Origin: Candidatus Nanopelagicaceae bacterium
GTDB lineage: Bacteria > Actinomycetota > Actinomycetes > Nanopelagicales > Nanopelagicaceae
Reading direction: 5' to 3'
DNA length: 17,231 nt
Assembly (NCBI GenBank): GCA_947490625.1
Contig: CANLHC010000007.1
Location: 1-17,231 of the forward strand
Both the position numbers and the translations under genes were made by a program. Below the pieces are notes generated by a model. It was not told where the DNA came from and made no database searches. It saw only the letters and a program-made list of their open reading frames with translations. Position 1 is the first letter of the stretch; the number at the start of each line of letters is the position of its first letter. Below, piece by piece: positions 6,324 through 13,917 of the stretch.

Positions 6324-7536
6324 ATTAGGTGTAGCAATTGTTGGATGCGGCTTTATGGGCCGCCGACATATGTTGGGATTTAACGCGCTACACAAGGCAG
6401 GAAAGCTCGAAGGTGAAGTTGTTGCACTCCTCGATATCAATCGTGATGTAGCAAATAAATTAGCTGAAGAGACTTTTGACCTTATGGGTGTTCGCCCTAA
6501 GGTCTACACCTCTCTTGATGAGCTCTTGCAAGATAGTGCGGTCGAAGCGATAGATATCGTGACAGACCCACGAACACATCATGCGATCGCAATCCAAGCG
6601 ATGGAGGCAGGCCGCCATGTGCTCTGCGAAAAGCCACTTTCTCTGACAATTAAAACTGGTCAGATGATGGTCGCGGCGGCAGAGCGAACAGGTATGACAC
6701 TTGCAACAGCGGAGAACTATCGCCGCGGAGGCGCAAACCGCGTAGCACGTGCGGTACTTGAATCAGGAATGCTCGGCAAGCTACATCTCATGGTTGAACT
6801 GTGGGCTGGCGGAGACGATTCAATCATTATTAGTAAGTGGCGCCACATGAAAGATACTGGTGCCATCGGATTAGATATGAGTATTCACTACGCAGATATC
6901 ATCGAATATTACGTTGGTCCCGTTGAACGTGTATGGGGCCGCGGAATAATCGCCGAACCAGTTCGCTATACCCAAGATCGCAGCGAATCAATTATTCCAA
7001 CAGGTGAAGATGCACTCTTTGCCAGCATGCAGACAAAAGACGGCATTGATGTTCAATACACATATCTGCCTTCCGGTGTAGGCAAGCGATATCAGCAGCG
7101 CAGCCTGCATGGCACAAAAGGATCGATGACTGTTCCACCAGATCGTTCAGATGGAGACACTGTCGTCCATCTTGGTGATCGTGAGCTCAAAGGCGAAGAG
7201 CTCATCAAAGAGCTTGCAGCCCTTGGAACTCACGTCAATATTAATGATGTCACCAAGGCAGTTCTCGGGCCAGATGGCACCGGCGGTAAAGGTGCTGCAT
7301 GGGCTGAAGTCGATGCGGGCTACTTGGCTGTTGAGATCGCAGACTTCATCGATGCGATTAAGAATAAGAGAGCACCTGAAGTTGATGGAATGGGTGGCCT
7401 TCGCGCACTTGCGATTGTTTATGCCATTCTCGAATCTGGGATCGCCCAGCGCGAAGTTTCAGTTGAAGAGGTGTTGAGCGGTAAGTTACACGCCTATCAA
7501 GATGAGATTGATGCAGCAATGGAGCGGAAGAAGTAA
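6313..7536 (+). CDS. Gfo/Idh/MocA family NAD(P)-dependent oxidoreductase
   Basis: The 407-residue protein has an N-terminal Rossmann domain: GCGFMG at residues 11-16 binds the dinucleotide, a DI(N)-type acidic end follows the second strand, and the CEKPLS motif is at 105-110 with Lys107. The C-terminal Gfo/Idh/MocA domain carries the DMSIH segment (Asp188, His192) typical of the catalytic region. Family members oxidise or reduce hydroxyl groups of sugars, inositols or their acids at C1, C2, C3 or other positions. In this operon it could be the sugar 1-dehydrogenase that makes the lactone, or could act on another carbon; the sequence alone does not decide. The start at 6313 overlaps the permease by 11 bp, and the stop overlaps the next gene by 1 bp (TAATG). 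Confidence 0.88.
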   Translation: MTHKLGVAIVGCGFMGRRHMLGFNALHKAGKLEGEVVALLDINRDVANKLAEETFDLMGVRPKVYTSLDELLQDSAVEAIDIVTDPRTHHAIAIQAMEAGRHVLCEKPLSLTIKTGQMMVAAAERTGMTLATAENYRRGGANRVARAVLESGMLGKLHLMVELWAGGDDSIIISKWRHMKDTGAIGLDMSIHYADIIEYYVGPVERVWGRGIIAEPVRYTQDRSESIIPTGEDALFASMQTKDGIDVQYTYLPSGVGKRYQQRSLHGTKGSMTVPPDRSDGDTVVHLGDRELKGEELIKELAALGTHVNINDVTKAVLGPDGTGGKGAAWAEVDAGYLAVEIADFIDAIKNKRAPEVDGMGGLRALAIVYAILESGIAQREVSVEEVLSGKLHAYQDEIDAAMERKK

Positions 7537-8036
7537 TGAGCGAAGAGTTAAAGTTTCATCAAGTTGCCTATGTTGTAAAAGATTTAGATTCATCTGTGCG
7601 GCATTGGGCAGATAACTTAGGTATTGGACCGTGGACGGTCTACACGCTTAAAGCTCCCGGATTGCGCGATTGCATCTACAAGGGAGAGAAAACTCAGTTC
7701 AGTCTGCGCCACGCAATGGCCTTTTCTGGGACTATGCAATTTGAGTTGGTACAACCACTTGATGGTCCATCAATCTTTAAAGACCAGCTCAACACAACAG
7801 GTGAAGGAATGAATCACGTGGGGTGCATCGTGCAAGATCATCCCGCTGCTGTTGCCGACTTCCTCGCTCGTGGTTTTACACCACTACAAAGTGCTGCAGG
7901 CTTCGGAGCCGAAGGAGATGGCGCATTCGCATATTTCCAACCACCTGATGGAATCAGCGCCATTGTCGAATTGATTTCACCTCCTAAAGTTCGTATTCAA
8001 CCCGATTACATCTACCCAACCCCGGAAGGTTCCTGA
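7536..8036 (+). CDS. VOC superfamily (glyoxalase/bleomycin-resistance fold) protein
   Basis: The 166-residue protein has two beta-alpha-beta-beta-beta modules of the vicinal oxygen chelate fold. The complete set of metal ligands is visible: His8 (FHQVAYVV), Glu70 (MQFELVQP), His94 (MNHVGCIV) and Glu145 (AIVELISPP). This H-E-H-E arrangement and the opening resemble methylmalonyl-CoA-epimerase/glyoxalase-4-like members rather than ring-cleaving dioxygenases. VOC enzymes use a divalent metal to stabilise enediolate-type intermediates or to bind oxygen. The substrate is unknown; an epimerase, isomerase or lyase step on a keto-sugar acid is possible (inference). It overlaps both neighbours by 1 bp, so it is translationally coupled to the Gfo/Idh/MocA gene and to the following enolase-superfamily gene. 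Confidence 0.82.
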   Translation: MSEELKFHQVAYVVKDLDSSVRHWADNLGIGPWTVYTLKAPGLRDCIYKGEKTQFSLRHAMAFSGTMQFELVQPLDGPSIFKDQLNTTGEGMNHVGCIVQDHPAAVADFLARGFTPLQSAAGFGAEGDGAFAYFQPPDGISAIVELISPPKVRIQPDYIYPTPEGS

Positions 8037-9175
8037 TGAAAACAGTTGCTCGTATTGCCAAAGTTGAAACATTCGTTGCAGGCATGTCTTGCTTTGTGCG
8101 CCTGACAACCGAAGATGGAATTCAAGGTGTCGGTGAATCAACTGCCTTTGCCTTCCCAAAGAATGTTGCTGAAGTAATCAAGAGCTACGAAGGATTTCTC
8201 ATCGGTGCAAACGCTCATGATGTAGAAGCGAATTGGTTGAAAATGTATCGCGCACTTGGATGGCGCGGACTCACAATGGGCGGTGCGATTAGCGCGATTG
8301 ACCAGGCATGCTGGGATATTCGGGGCCGCACTTATGAGACTCCAGTATGGAATTTATTAGGCGGTCGCAGCCGTAAAGCTGTCCGAGGAATGAAAGTTGT
8401 CTGGGGCCAGACTAAAGAAGATCTGATCAAGGATTCTTTAGCTGCGCAGAAAGAGGGATACACCGCAATTAAGGTGATTCTTCACCAGCACGAACACCAC
8501 GGCATGAGACATGCGCAGAAGATCGAAGATCTTGTTAATCGTATGGCCGAACTCCGTGCTGCTGTCGGAAACACATTAGATATTGGTGTTGAGCTTCATC
8601 GAAATATGCAGCCAGGGAACTCCATTGCCCTGATTAAAGAGTTAATGAAGTTCCGCCCACTCTTTGTTGAAGATCCAGTTCCGCCAGATAGTGTTCTCTC
8701 TTTTGGCGAAGTGTCGGCAAAGGTCGATACACCGATGGCAGCAGGTGAGCGCAACACCTCTATCTATGAATTCCGTGAATATATCGAGCACGCGGGCTTG
8801 TCATTTGTTCGCCCTGATATCGGTCTCGCAGGTGGATTTACACATGTACGCAAGATTTGTGGAATGGCAGAGGCGCACCACCAAGGCGTTCTCCCCCACG
8901 CAGTTCCTTCTGGAGCAATTGCAACGATGGCGCACATTCACCTTGGTATCTCAGTTCCAAACTGGGAAGCACAAGAGCATGTTGATCAAAATGTTGATCC
9001 AGTCCAGCAAATGGTCAAGCGAATTCCACTTGTTAAAGAAGGTTGGCTCTACCCATTTGATGAACCTGGCCTAGGTATGGAAATTAACGATGCATTCTTT
9101 GCGACAAATCCTCCAGTTGTCGTCCATGGAGTAAATCCTGACTTGCGTGAGGATGGATCGGTAGCGCTGCGATGA
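8036..9175 (+). CDS. Enolase-superfamily (mandelate racemase/muconate lactonizing) sugar-acid dehydratase
   Basis: The 379-residue protein has an N-terminal capping domain and a C-terminal (beta/alpha)7-beta barrel. The metal ligands are Glu186 (VELHRN), Glu212 (FVEDP) and Glu238 (AAGERN); His188 and His288 (LPHAVPSG) are the probable acid/base pair. Glu replaces the usual Asp in the first ligand position, a pattern I recall from a subgroup of uncharacterised MR-type dehydratases. QPD is replaced by RPDIGLAGG. The His-x-two-after-ligand layout is shared with DgoD and mannonate dehydratase, so dehydration of a hexonate or deoxyhexonate is the most likely reaction. Exact substrate unknown. It overlaps the VOC gene by 1 bp and the D-2-hydroxyacid dehydrogenase by 4 bp (ATGA). 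Confidence 0.85.
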   Translation: MKTVARIAKVETFVAGMSCFVRLTTEDGIQGVGESTAFAFPKNVAEVIKSYEGFLIGANAHDVEANWLKMYRALGWRGLTMGGAISAIDQACWDIRGRTYETPVWNLLGGRSRKAVRGMKVVWGQTKEDLIKDSLAAQKEGYTAIKVILHQHEHHGMRHAQKIEDLVNRMAELRAAVGNTLDIGVELHRNMQPGNSIALIKELMKFRPLFVEDPVPPDSVLSFGEVSAKVDTPMAAGERNTSIYEFREYIEHAGLSFVRPDIGLAGGFTHVRKICGMAEAHHQGVLPHAVPSGAIATMAHIHLGISVPNWEAQEHVDQNVDPVQQMVKRIPLVKEGWLYPFDEPGLGMEINDAFFATNPPVVVHGVNPDLREDGSVALR

Positions 9176-10221
9176 GTAAGTTAAAGCTAGGAATTGCATG
9201 TTCTGCTGAGAACCGTGACCTGTATTTAGGTAAGGAAGATCTTGCGCGCTTAGCAAAGATTGCCGATGTAGTGATTGAAGAGTACGACGTTCCCAGTGAT
9301 TGGGTAAACATCCCAGTTGATCCGCAAGTTGAGGCGAAGTTTGCTCGCTTTGCACAAGACCTTGAGGTTCTCATTGTTTTCCACGGTGGTCCACGCGTCA
9401 CTAAACCCATCTTCGATGCTGCAAAGAAGTTAAAGTTTGTCGGCGAACTTGAAGGCGATCGCTTTGCTGGTCGTATTGATGTTCAAGCTGCAAAAGAGGC
9501 TGGGGTTGTTGTAGTTGATACTACTCACTCCTCTTCTTGGCCCGTCTCTGAATGGGCGCTGGCACTTGCTTTGATGGGTCTTCGTGAACATGCTCGATTC
9601 CGAGACATTATTGCTAACAAGGCAATGAGCCATCATGATTACCGCACCAAGCCACCAGCACGTGAACTCACCGGCAAGAGTGTTGGAATGATCGGCTTTG
9701 GCCACATTGGTTGGCGCTTACGTGAATTCCTAGTTCCATTCCGCAATGAAGTTTTGGCTTATGACCCATATGCACCGCGTGAATTAGCTGATGCGCTCGA
9801 TGTTAACTTTGCCTCTCTCGAAAAGGTAATGACGTGTGATGTTGTTATCTGTCTAGCCCCTGACACCGCTAAGACACGAGACATGATTGGCGAGAAAGAA
9901 TTGGCCTTGCTTACACCCGGCGCTGTTTTTGTAAACGTGTCACGCGGTGGTTGCGTCAATGTTCCAGCTCTGATTGCAAAGGCTGAGAAGAATGATGCCT
10001 GGTTTGGACTTGATGCACATAACCCTGAACCAATTGCGGTCGACTCCCCTCTTCGTCAGATGAGAAATGTATTTCTCTCACCGCACATTGGTGGCATGAC
10101 CGTCGAGGCTCAACCACGCTTCTTTACACTCATGGTGGAAGAGCTCGAGCGTTGGCATGCTGGCGCAGAGCCACGCGCACAGATCACTGACCGTGTTGTT
10201 GCTGGAAGATCAGGAAAGTAA
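9172..10221 (+). CDS. D-isomer-specific 2-hydroxyacid dehydrogenase
   Basis: The 349-residue protein has the two-domain layout of the family. The NAD-binding motif GFGHIG is at residues 175-180, followed by an acidic residue in LAYDPY that suggests NAD preference. The catalytic residues are Arg258 (NVSRGG), Glu286 (NPEP) and His305 (SPHIGG). Family members interconvert 2-keto acids and D-2-hydroxy acids (D-lactate, glyoxylate/hydroxypyruvate, phosphoglycerate). The N-terminal domain is somewhat long, and I cannot assign it to one subfamily; nothing points to SerA, since no ACT domain follows. It may reduce or oxidise an intermediate of the sugar-acid route. It overlaps the preceding gene by 4 bp and is followed after 1 bp by the amidohydrolase. 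Confidence 0.87.
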   Translation: MSKLKLGIACSAENRDLYLGKEDLARLAKIADVVIEEYDVPSDWVNIPVDPQVEAKFARFAQDLEVLIVFHGGPRVTKPIFDAAKKLKFVGELEGDRFAGRIDVQAAKEAGVVVVDTTHSSSWPVSEWALALALMGLREHARFRDIIANKAMSHHDYRTKPPARELTGKSVGMIGFGHIGWRLREFLVPFRNEVLAYDPYAPRELADALDVNFASLEKVMTCDVVICLAPDTAKTRDMIGEKELALLTPGAVFVNVSRGGCVNVPALIAKAEKNDAWFGLDAHNPEPIAVDSPLRQMRNVFLSPHIGGMTVEAQPRFFTLMVEELERWHAGAEPRAQITDRVVAGRSGK

Positions 10222-10222
10222 A

Positions 10223-11113
10223 GTGATAGCAGATAGTCACTGTCACGCATGGCGCAGATGGCCATACGATAAATCTGTTCCAGATCCAGATCATCGCGGT
10301 TCAATAGAAGCGCTGCTCTATGAGATGGATACTCATGGAGTCTCACGTGCATCTGTCGTCTGTGCTCGCATCGGTGATGGAGCTGGTGGTGATGGCTTTG
10401 GCAACGAGGATAACAATGAATATGTGGCAAACTTTGCCCGCAAACACCCTGATCGAATTACTGCGTGGGTAGATGCAGATTGTGTGTGGAGAAAAGACCA
10501 TCACGCTCCAGGTGCTGCAGCTCGCTTGCGGAAAGAGATTTCTGAGAACGATGCCCGTGGATTTACTCACTACGTCAGCGGCGAAAATGATGGCTGGATG
10601 CTCTCTGACGAAGGTCGTGAATTTTTTGCCACAGCAAGTGAGTTAAAAGTTGTCGCTTCGATGGCAATATCGACGGCTTGGTTATCAGATTTGCAGGTGA
10701 TTGCCGCTGAGAATCCAACTCTGCCGATATTGCTCCATCACATGGCGATGCCAGAGAACACAGGGTCTGGCCATAACCCTGTTGAAGTGCAGAAAATCCT
10801 TGATGCAGCCAAGCAGCCAAATATTGGTGTGAAGATTTCTGGCTTTAATTACAACAATAGTAAGAAATTTGATTTTCCCTACAGCCAATCCCAGGCTCTC
10901 TTTAAAGCGATCTATGAGGCATACGGTCCGCGACGCCTATTCTGGGCATCAGATTTCCCAGCATCTCGCGATATGTTGACCTACACGCAAGCAATTGAGG
11001 TCGTACGCACACATTGCCAATACCTCCCCAAAGATGATTTAGCGAGGTTACTTGGCGATAATCTCAATGACTTACTTAATAATCCAGTTTTAACTAATAA
11101 GCAATTCCACTAA
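10223..11113 (+). CDS. Amidohydrolase_2 family hydrolase (possible sugar lactonase)
   Basis: The 296-residue protein of the metal-dependent TIM-barrel amidohydrolase superfamily starts at GTG 10223, right after an AGGAAAG element and 1 bp after the previous stop. This start puts the HxH motif (His6, His8 in DSHCH) at the expected extreme N-terminus; an in-frame ATG at 10157 would lie deep within the previous gene. Other visible elements are the tandem His172-His173 (LLHHMAMPE) and FWASDFP with Asp244 as the probable catalytic acid. Relatives include 2-pyrone-4,6-dicarboxylate hydrolase and L-rhamnono- and L-fucono-lactonases of oxidative deoxysugar pathways. Lactone hydrolysis fits this operon best (inference); a decarboxylase of the ACMSD type is the main alternative. 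Confidence 0.82.
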   Translation: MIADSHCHAWRRWPYDKSVPDPDHRGSIEALLYEMDTHGVSRASVVCARIGDGAGGDGFGNEDNNEYVANFARKHPDRITAWVDADCVWRKDHHAPGAAARLRKEISENDARGFTHYVSGENDGWMLSDEGREFFATASELKVVASMAISTAWLSDLQVIAAENPTLPILLHHMAMPENTGSGHNPVEVQKILDAAKQPNIGVKISGFNYNNSKKFDFPYSQSQALFKAIYEAYGPRRLFWASDFPASRDMLTYTQAIEVVRTHCQYLPKDDLARLLGDNLNDLLNNPVLTNKQFH

Positions 11114-11135
11114 CTCGAGAGGCAAGGAAAAAGAG

Positions 11136-11432
11136 ATGAACGCAGTACTCATTGCACGTTACTACGTTATACCAGGCAATTCAAAGGCAGTTGGCGAGGC
11201 TTTGGCCAAGATGGCAGTCCGCGTAAAGGCTGATGAGCCAGCTTGCTTACTCTATAACGCAAATATTGATCCTGAGAACGAGAATCTTTACTGCCTCTAT
11301 GAAGTGTACAAAGATCCAGCATCAATTGCCGCTCATCGCGACACTCCACACTTCAAGGAAATTATCGAAGGCATTATTGTTCCACTCCTTGAAAAGCGCG
11401 AGCGTGAAATCTACACGCAACTTATTGGCTAA
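11136..11432 (+). CDS. Small ABM-domain protein (antibiotic biosynthesis monooxygenase / YgiN-like)
   Basis: The 98-residue protein has the ferredoxin-like dimeric alpha-beta-barrel pattern of the ABM family: opening strand ARYYVIPGNSKAVGEAL, the central CLLYNANIDPENENLYCLYEVYKDPASIAAHRDTPHF region (quoted here only as a landmark by its start CLLYNAN and end HRDTPHF), and a C-terminal helix. The HRDTPHF element is the usual family signature. Members include cofactor-independent monooxygenases such as YgiN, LsrG (an isomerase acting on a phosphorylated signal sugar derivative) and proteins of unknown role. Function here is unknown; an isomerase or tautomerase role on a diketo acid is possible (inference). 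AAGGAAAAAGAG precedes the ATG. It starts 22 bp after the amidohydrolase gene and overlaps the FAH-family gene by 1 bp (TAATG). Confidence 0.8.
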   Translation: MNAVLIARYYVIPGNSKAVGEALAKMAVRVKADEPACLLYNANIDPENENLYCLYEVYKDPASIAAHRDTPHFKEIIEGIIVPLLEKREREIYTQLIG

Positions 11433-12469
11433 TGAAATTACTCGCCTTTGAAACAGTTACCTCTGAAGGAAAGCACCGTCACCTCGGTGCTTTGATAGAG
11501 GGCGATGCTGACACTGGTCAGATCATCGATCTCACTGCTGCCTCTCGCGCACTACTGGCCTCACAAGGTGTGAGCAAAGAAGAGAGCGAACGTGTAACTG
11601 ATCTTCTCTGCCCGCCATCCACTCTTCGATTTATCGAAGGTGGGGGGCGGGCTAGGGAGCATGCCGAGAAAGCTGTAGAACAAGTACTCACTCAAGGGTG
11701 GGATAAGTCGCCAACTAATGAAGTGATCCGTTACAGCGCATCAGAAATCAAGCACTTACCCGCCATCATTAAGCCTCCACTATTGCGTGACTTTATGGCC
11801 TTTGAGGATCACCTTCTCAATGTTTTTCCTAAGCTCAATCGCCCCATTCCAGATGAGTGGTATCGCCGTCCCGTGTATTACAAGGGAAATCCGTCGAGCA
11901 TCGGGGCGCATAAGCAAGAGATCGAATTTCCAGAATATGCCGAATTCCTCGATCTCGAATTTGAATTCGCGATCGTCATTGGTAAGGGTGGAGCAGATAT
12001 TAAGGTTGATGATGCCCGTAAGCATATTTATGGGTACACCATCTATAACGACTTCTCGGCTCGCGCTATTCAATCTGCAGAGATGACCGTTGGCTTAGGG
12101 CCAGCAAAAGGTAAAGACTTTATCGGTGCACACGTGCTGGGCCCTGTCCTGGTAACAGCTGATGAAATTGCCGATCCATACGATTTGAGTATGAAGTGCT
12201 GGATCAATGGAGAACAGTGGACTAATGGCTCTTCCAGCAAGATGAAATGGAAATTTGAACAGATGATCGCTTACGCGTCATGGAATGAAGAGCTGCAGAT
12301 TGGTGAAGTCTTCGGATCAGGAACTGTCGGAGATGGCTCTGGCGCAGAGCAGGATAAGGTCCTTAATCCGGATGATGTGATCACACTTGAAATGACAACA
12401 CTTGGAACTCTAAAAAACCGCGTTGTACGCAATAAACCATTTAGTGGCAGTTTAGAATATCCGTTCTAG
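11432..12469 (+). CDS. Fumarylacetoacetate hydrolase (FAH) family protein
   Basis: The 345-residue protein has an N-terminal FAH domain of about 110 residues and a catalytic C-terminal domain. The catalytic His127 lies in DFMAFEDH (Asp120 seven residues before, as in FAH). The metal ligands are Glu176 and Glu178 in DLEFEFAIVIG and Asp207 in YNDFSAR. Family enzymes hydrolyse C-C bonds of diketo acids or decarboxylate/tautomerise related compounds. In oxidative L-rhamnose and L-fucose pathways an FAH-family enzyme splits the 2,4-diketo-3-deoxy acid into pyruvate and lactate, and this is my preferred role. It is longer than the compact 280-residue FAHD enzymes of those pathways and looks nearer to the two-domain FAH branch, so the assignment is not certain. 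It is coupled to the ABM gene by a 1-bp overlap and ends 17 bp before the aldehyde dehydrogenase. Confidence 0.86.
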   Translation: MKLLAFETVTSEGKHRHLGALIEGDADTGQIIDLTAASRALLASQGVSKEESERVTDLLCPPSTLRFIEGGGRAREHAEKAVEQVLTQGWDKSPTNEVIRYSASEIKHLPAIIKPPLLRDFMAFEDHLLNVFPKLNRPIPDEWYRRPVYYKGNPSSIGAHKQEIEFPEYAEFLDLEFEFAIVIGKGGADIKVDDARKHIYGYTIYNDFSARAIQSAEMTVGLGPAKGKDFIGAHVLGPVLVTADEIADPYDLSMKCWINGEQWTNGSSSKMKWKFEQMIAYASWNEELQIGEVFGSGTVGDGSGAEQDKVLNPDDVITLEMTTLGTLKNRVVRNKPFSGSLEYPF

Positions 12470-12486
12470 TAGAAATAAGGCAGAAG

Positions 12487-13908
12487 ATGATTCGGTCAGA
12501 TCTTTATATTGATGGTCAATGGGTAGCAACCCCCAATCGTCATCCTGTCTATGATCCAAGTGATGGCTCTATTATTACTGAAATCGCAATTGCCGGTGAT
12601 AAGGAGATTGATGCAGCGGTAGATGCGGCCGATCGCGCCTTCCCTGCATTTGCAAAGATGCCCGCTCGCGTTCGAGGAGAAATTCTTCGCCGCGCATTTG
12701 AAATTATGATCGCAGAGGCCGATGATTTAGCTCGCTTAGTCTCACGCGAAAATGGCAAAGTTTTTGCCGATGCTAAAGGCGAAGTTCTCTACGCCGCTGA
12801 ATTCTTTAGATGGTTCTCCGAAGAGGCTGTACGCGTCAATGGTGAGTTCCGCCATTCCCCCAGTGGAGATAAGAGAATTCTCGTCACTCATCAGCCGGTC
12901 GGAGTTTCACTCTTGATTACTCCGTGGAATTTCCCAGCTGCCATGGCGACACGAAAAATTGGTCCTGCAGTTGCAGCTGGTTGCACAGTAATTGTGAAGC
13001 CAGCGATGGAGACACCGCTCACAACTTTGGCTATCGCCGATATTTTGCATCGCGCAGGACTTCCTGCAGGCGTTGTCAACGTTATTACTCCCACACCATC
13101 TGGTCCAGCCGTCGCACGATTACTGGCTGATCCTCGAATTAAAAACCTCTCCTTCACCGGTTCTACCCCTGTTGGAAAGATATTGTTAAAGCAGGCAGCT
13201 GATCGCGTGATACGTACATCCATGGAACTTGGTGGAAATGCGCCATTTATCGTTCTCGATGATGCCGATATTCCTGAAGCAGTGGCCGGAGCGATGCTTG
13301 CCAAGTTAAGAAACGGTGGCGCTGCGTGTACTGCAGCTAATCGCTTCTTTGTCGCCCGTTCTGTGGCAAAGGAATTTACTGAGCAACTTACCGATGCGAT
13401 GTCCAAGATAAAAATGGCATCTGGCTTAACTGAAGGTGCACAACTGGGCGCGAGCGTCTCGGTGAAAGAGCGCGACAAGATTGCAGACCTTGTAGATAGT
13501 TCAGTTAAGCAAGGTGGAAAGGTAACCCTCGGTGGTGCAAAGCCACCGGGTGATGGAGCCTTCTATCCACCAACGGTGATGACTGTCGCTTCAGATAATC
13601 CAATCTTGCGAGAAGAGATTTTCGGACCCGTTGCAGTAGTCGTAACGGTAGATGGTGATGAGGAAGCTATTCGTCTTGCTAACGACACTGAGTACGGACT
13701 CATTAGCTATATCTATTCGGGCTCTCTAGATCGAGCAATCAGAGTCGCAGAGGCTATGGAATCTGGAATGGTTGCAATCAACCGAGGAGTTATCTCTGAT
13801 CCTGCCGCTCCCTTTGGCGGATATAAAGAAAGTGGTTTGGGTCGTGAAGGTGGTTTTGATGGCATTCACGAATTCCTTGAGAAAAAATATATTGGGGTGA
13901 CAATTTAA
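12487..13908 (+). CDS. NAD(P)-dependent aldehyde dehydrogenase (GabD/lactaldehyde dehydrogenase-like)
   Basis: This 473-residue protein is full length for the family. Visible elements in order: TPWNFP, VKPAMETP (cofactor lysine), SFTGSTPVGK (nucleotide-binding turn), MELGGNAP with Glu247 as general base, GGAACTAANRF with nucleophile Cys281, EEIFGPV, and the C-terminal PFGGYKESGLGREGG. The pattern is closest to succinate-semialdehyde dehydrogenase (GabD) and similar semialdehyde or lactaldehyde dehydrogenases. In this operon possible substrates are lactaldehyde, 2-ketoglutarate semialdehyde or an aldose taken directly to its acid. No aldolase that would make lactaldehyde is present nearby, so the step is unresolved. 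ATG 12487 is preceded by AAGGCAGAAG. Confidence 0.88.
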   Translation: MIRSDLYIDGQWVATPNRHPVYDPSDGSIITEIAIAGDKEIDAAVDAADRAFPAFAKMPARVRGEILRRAFEIMIAEADDLARLVSRENGKVFADAKGEVLYAAEFFRWFSEEAVRVNGEFRHSPSGDKRILVTHQPVGVSLLITPWNFPAAMATRKIGPAVAAGCTVIVKPAMETPLTTLAIADILHRAGLPAGVVNVITPTPSGPAVARLLADPRIKNLSFTGSTPVGKILLKQAADRVIRTSMELGGNAPFIVLDDADIPEAVAGAMLAKLRNGGAACTAANRFFVARSVAKEFTEQLTDAMSKIKMASGLTEGAQLGASVSVKERDKIADLVDSSVKQGGKVTLGGAKPPGDGAFYPPTVMTVASDNPILREEIFGPVAVVVTVDGDEEAIRLANDTEYGLISYIYSGSLDRAIRVAEAMESGMVAINRGVISDPAAPFGGYKESGLGREGGFDGIHEFLEKKYIGVTI

Positions 13909-13917
13909 TTTATCCTT

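Noticed and set aside
10157..10222. Longer N-terminus for the amidohydrolase starting at ATG 10157
   Set aside because: It overlaps the 2-hydroxyacid dehydrogenase by 65 bp and displaces the N-terminal HxH motif; GTG 10223 with AGGAAAG upstream is better.
12891..13478. Long minus-strand reading frame of 195 codons inside the aldehyde dehydrogenase gene
   Set aside because: It is antisense to a clear, conserved coding region and its translation shows no recognisable domain; it follows from codon bias on the other strand.
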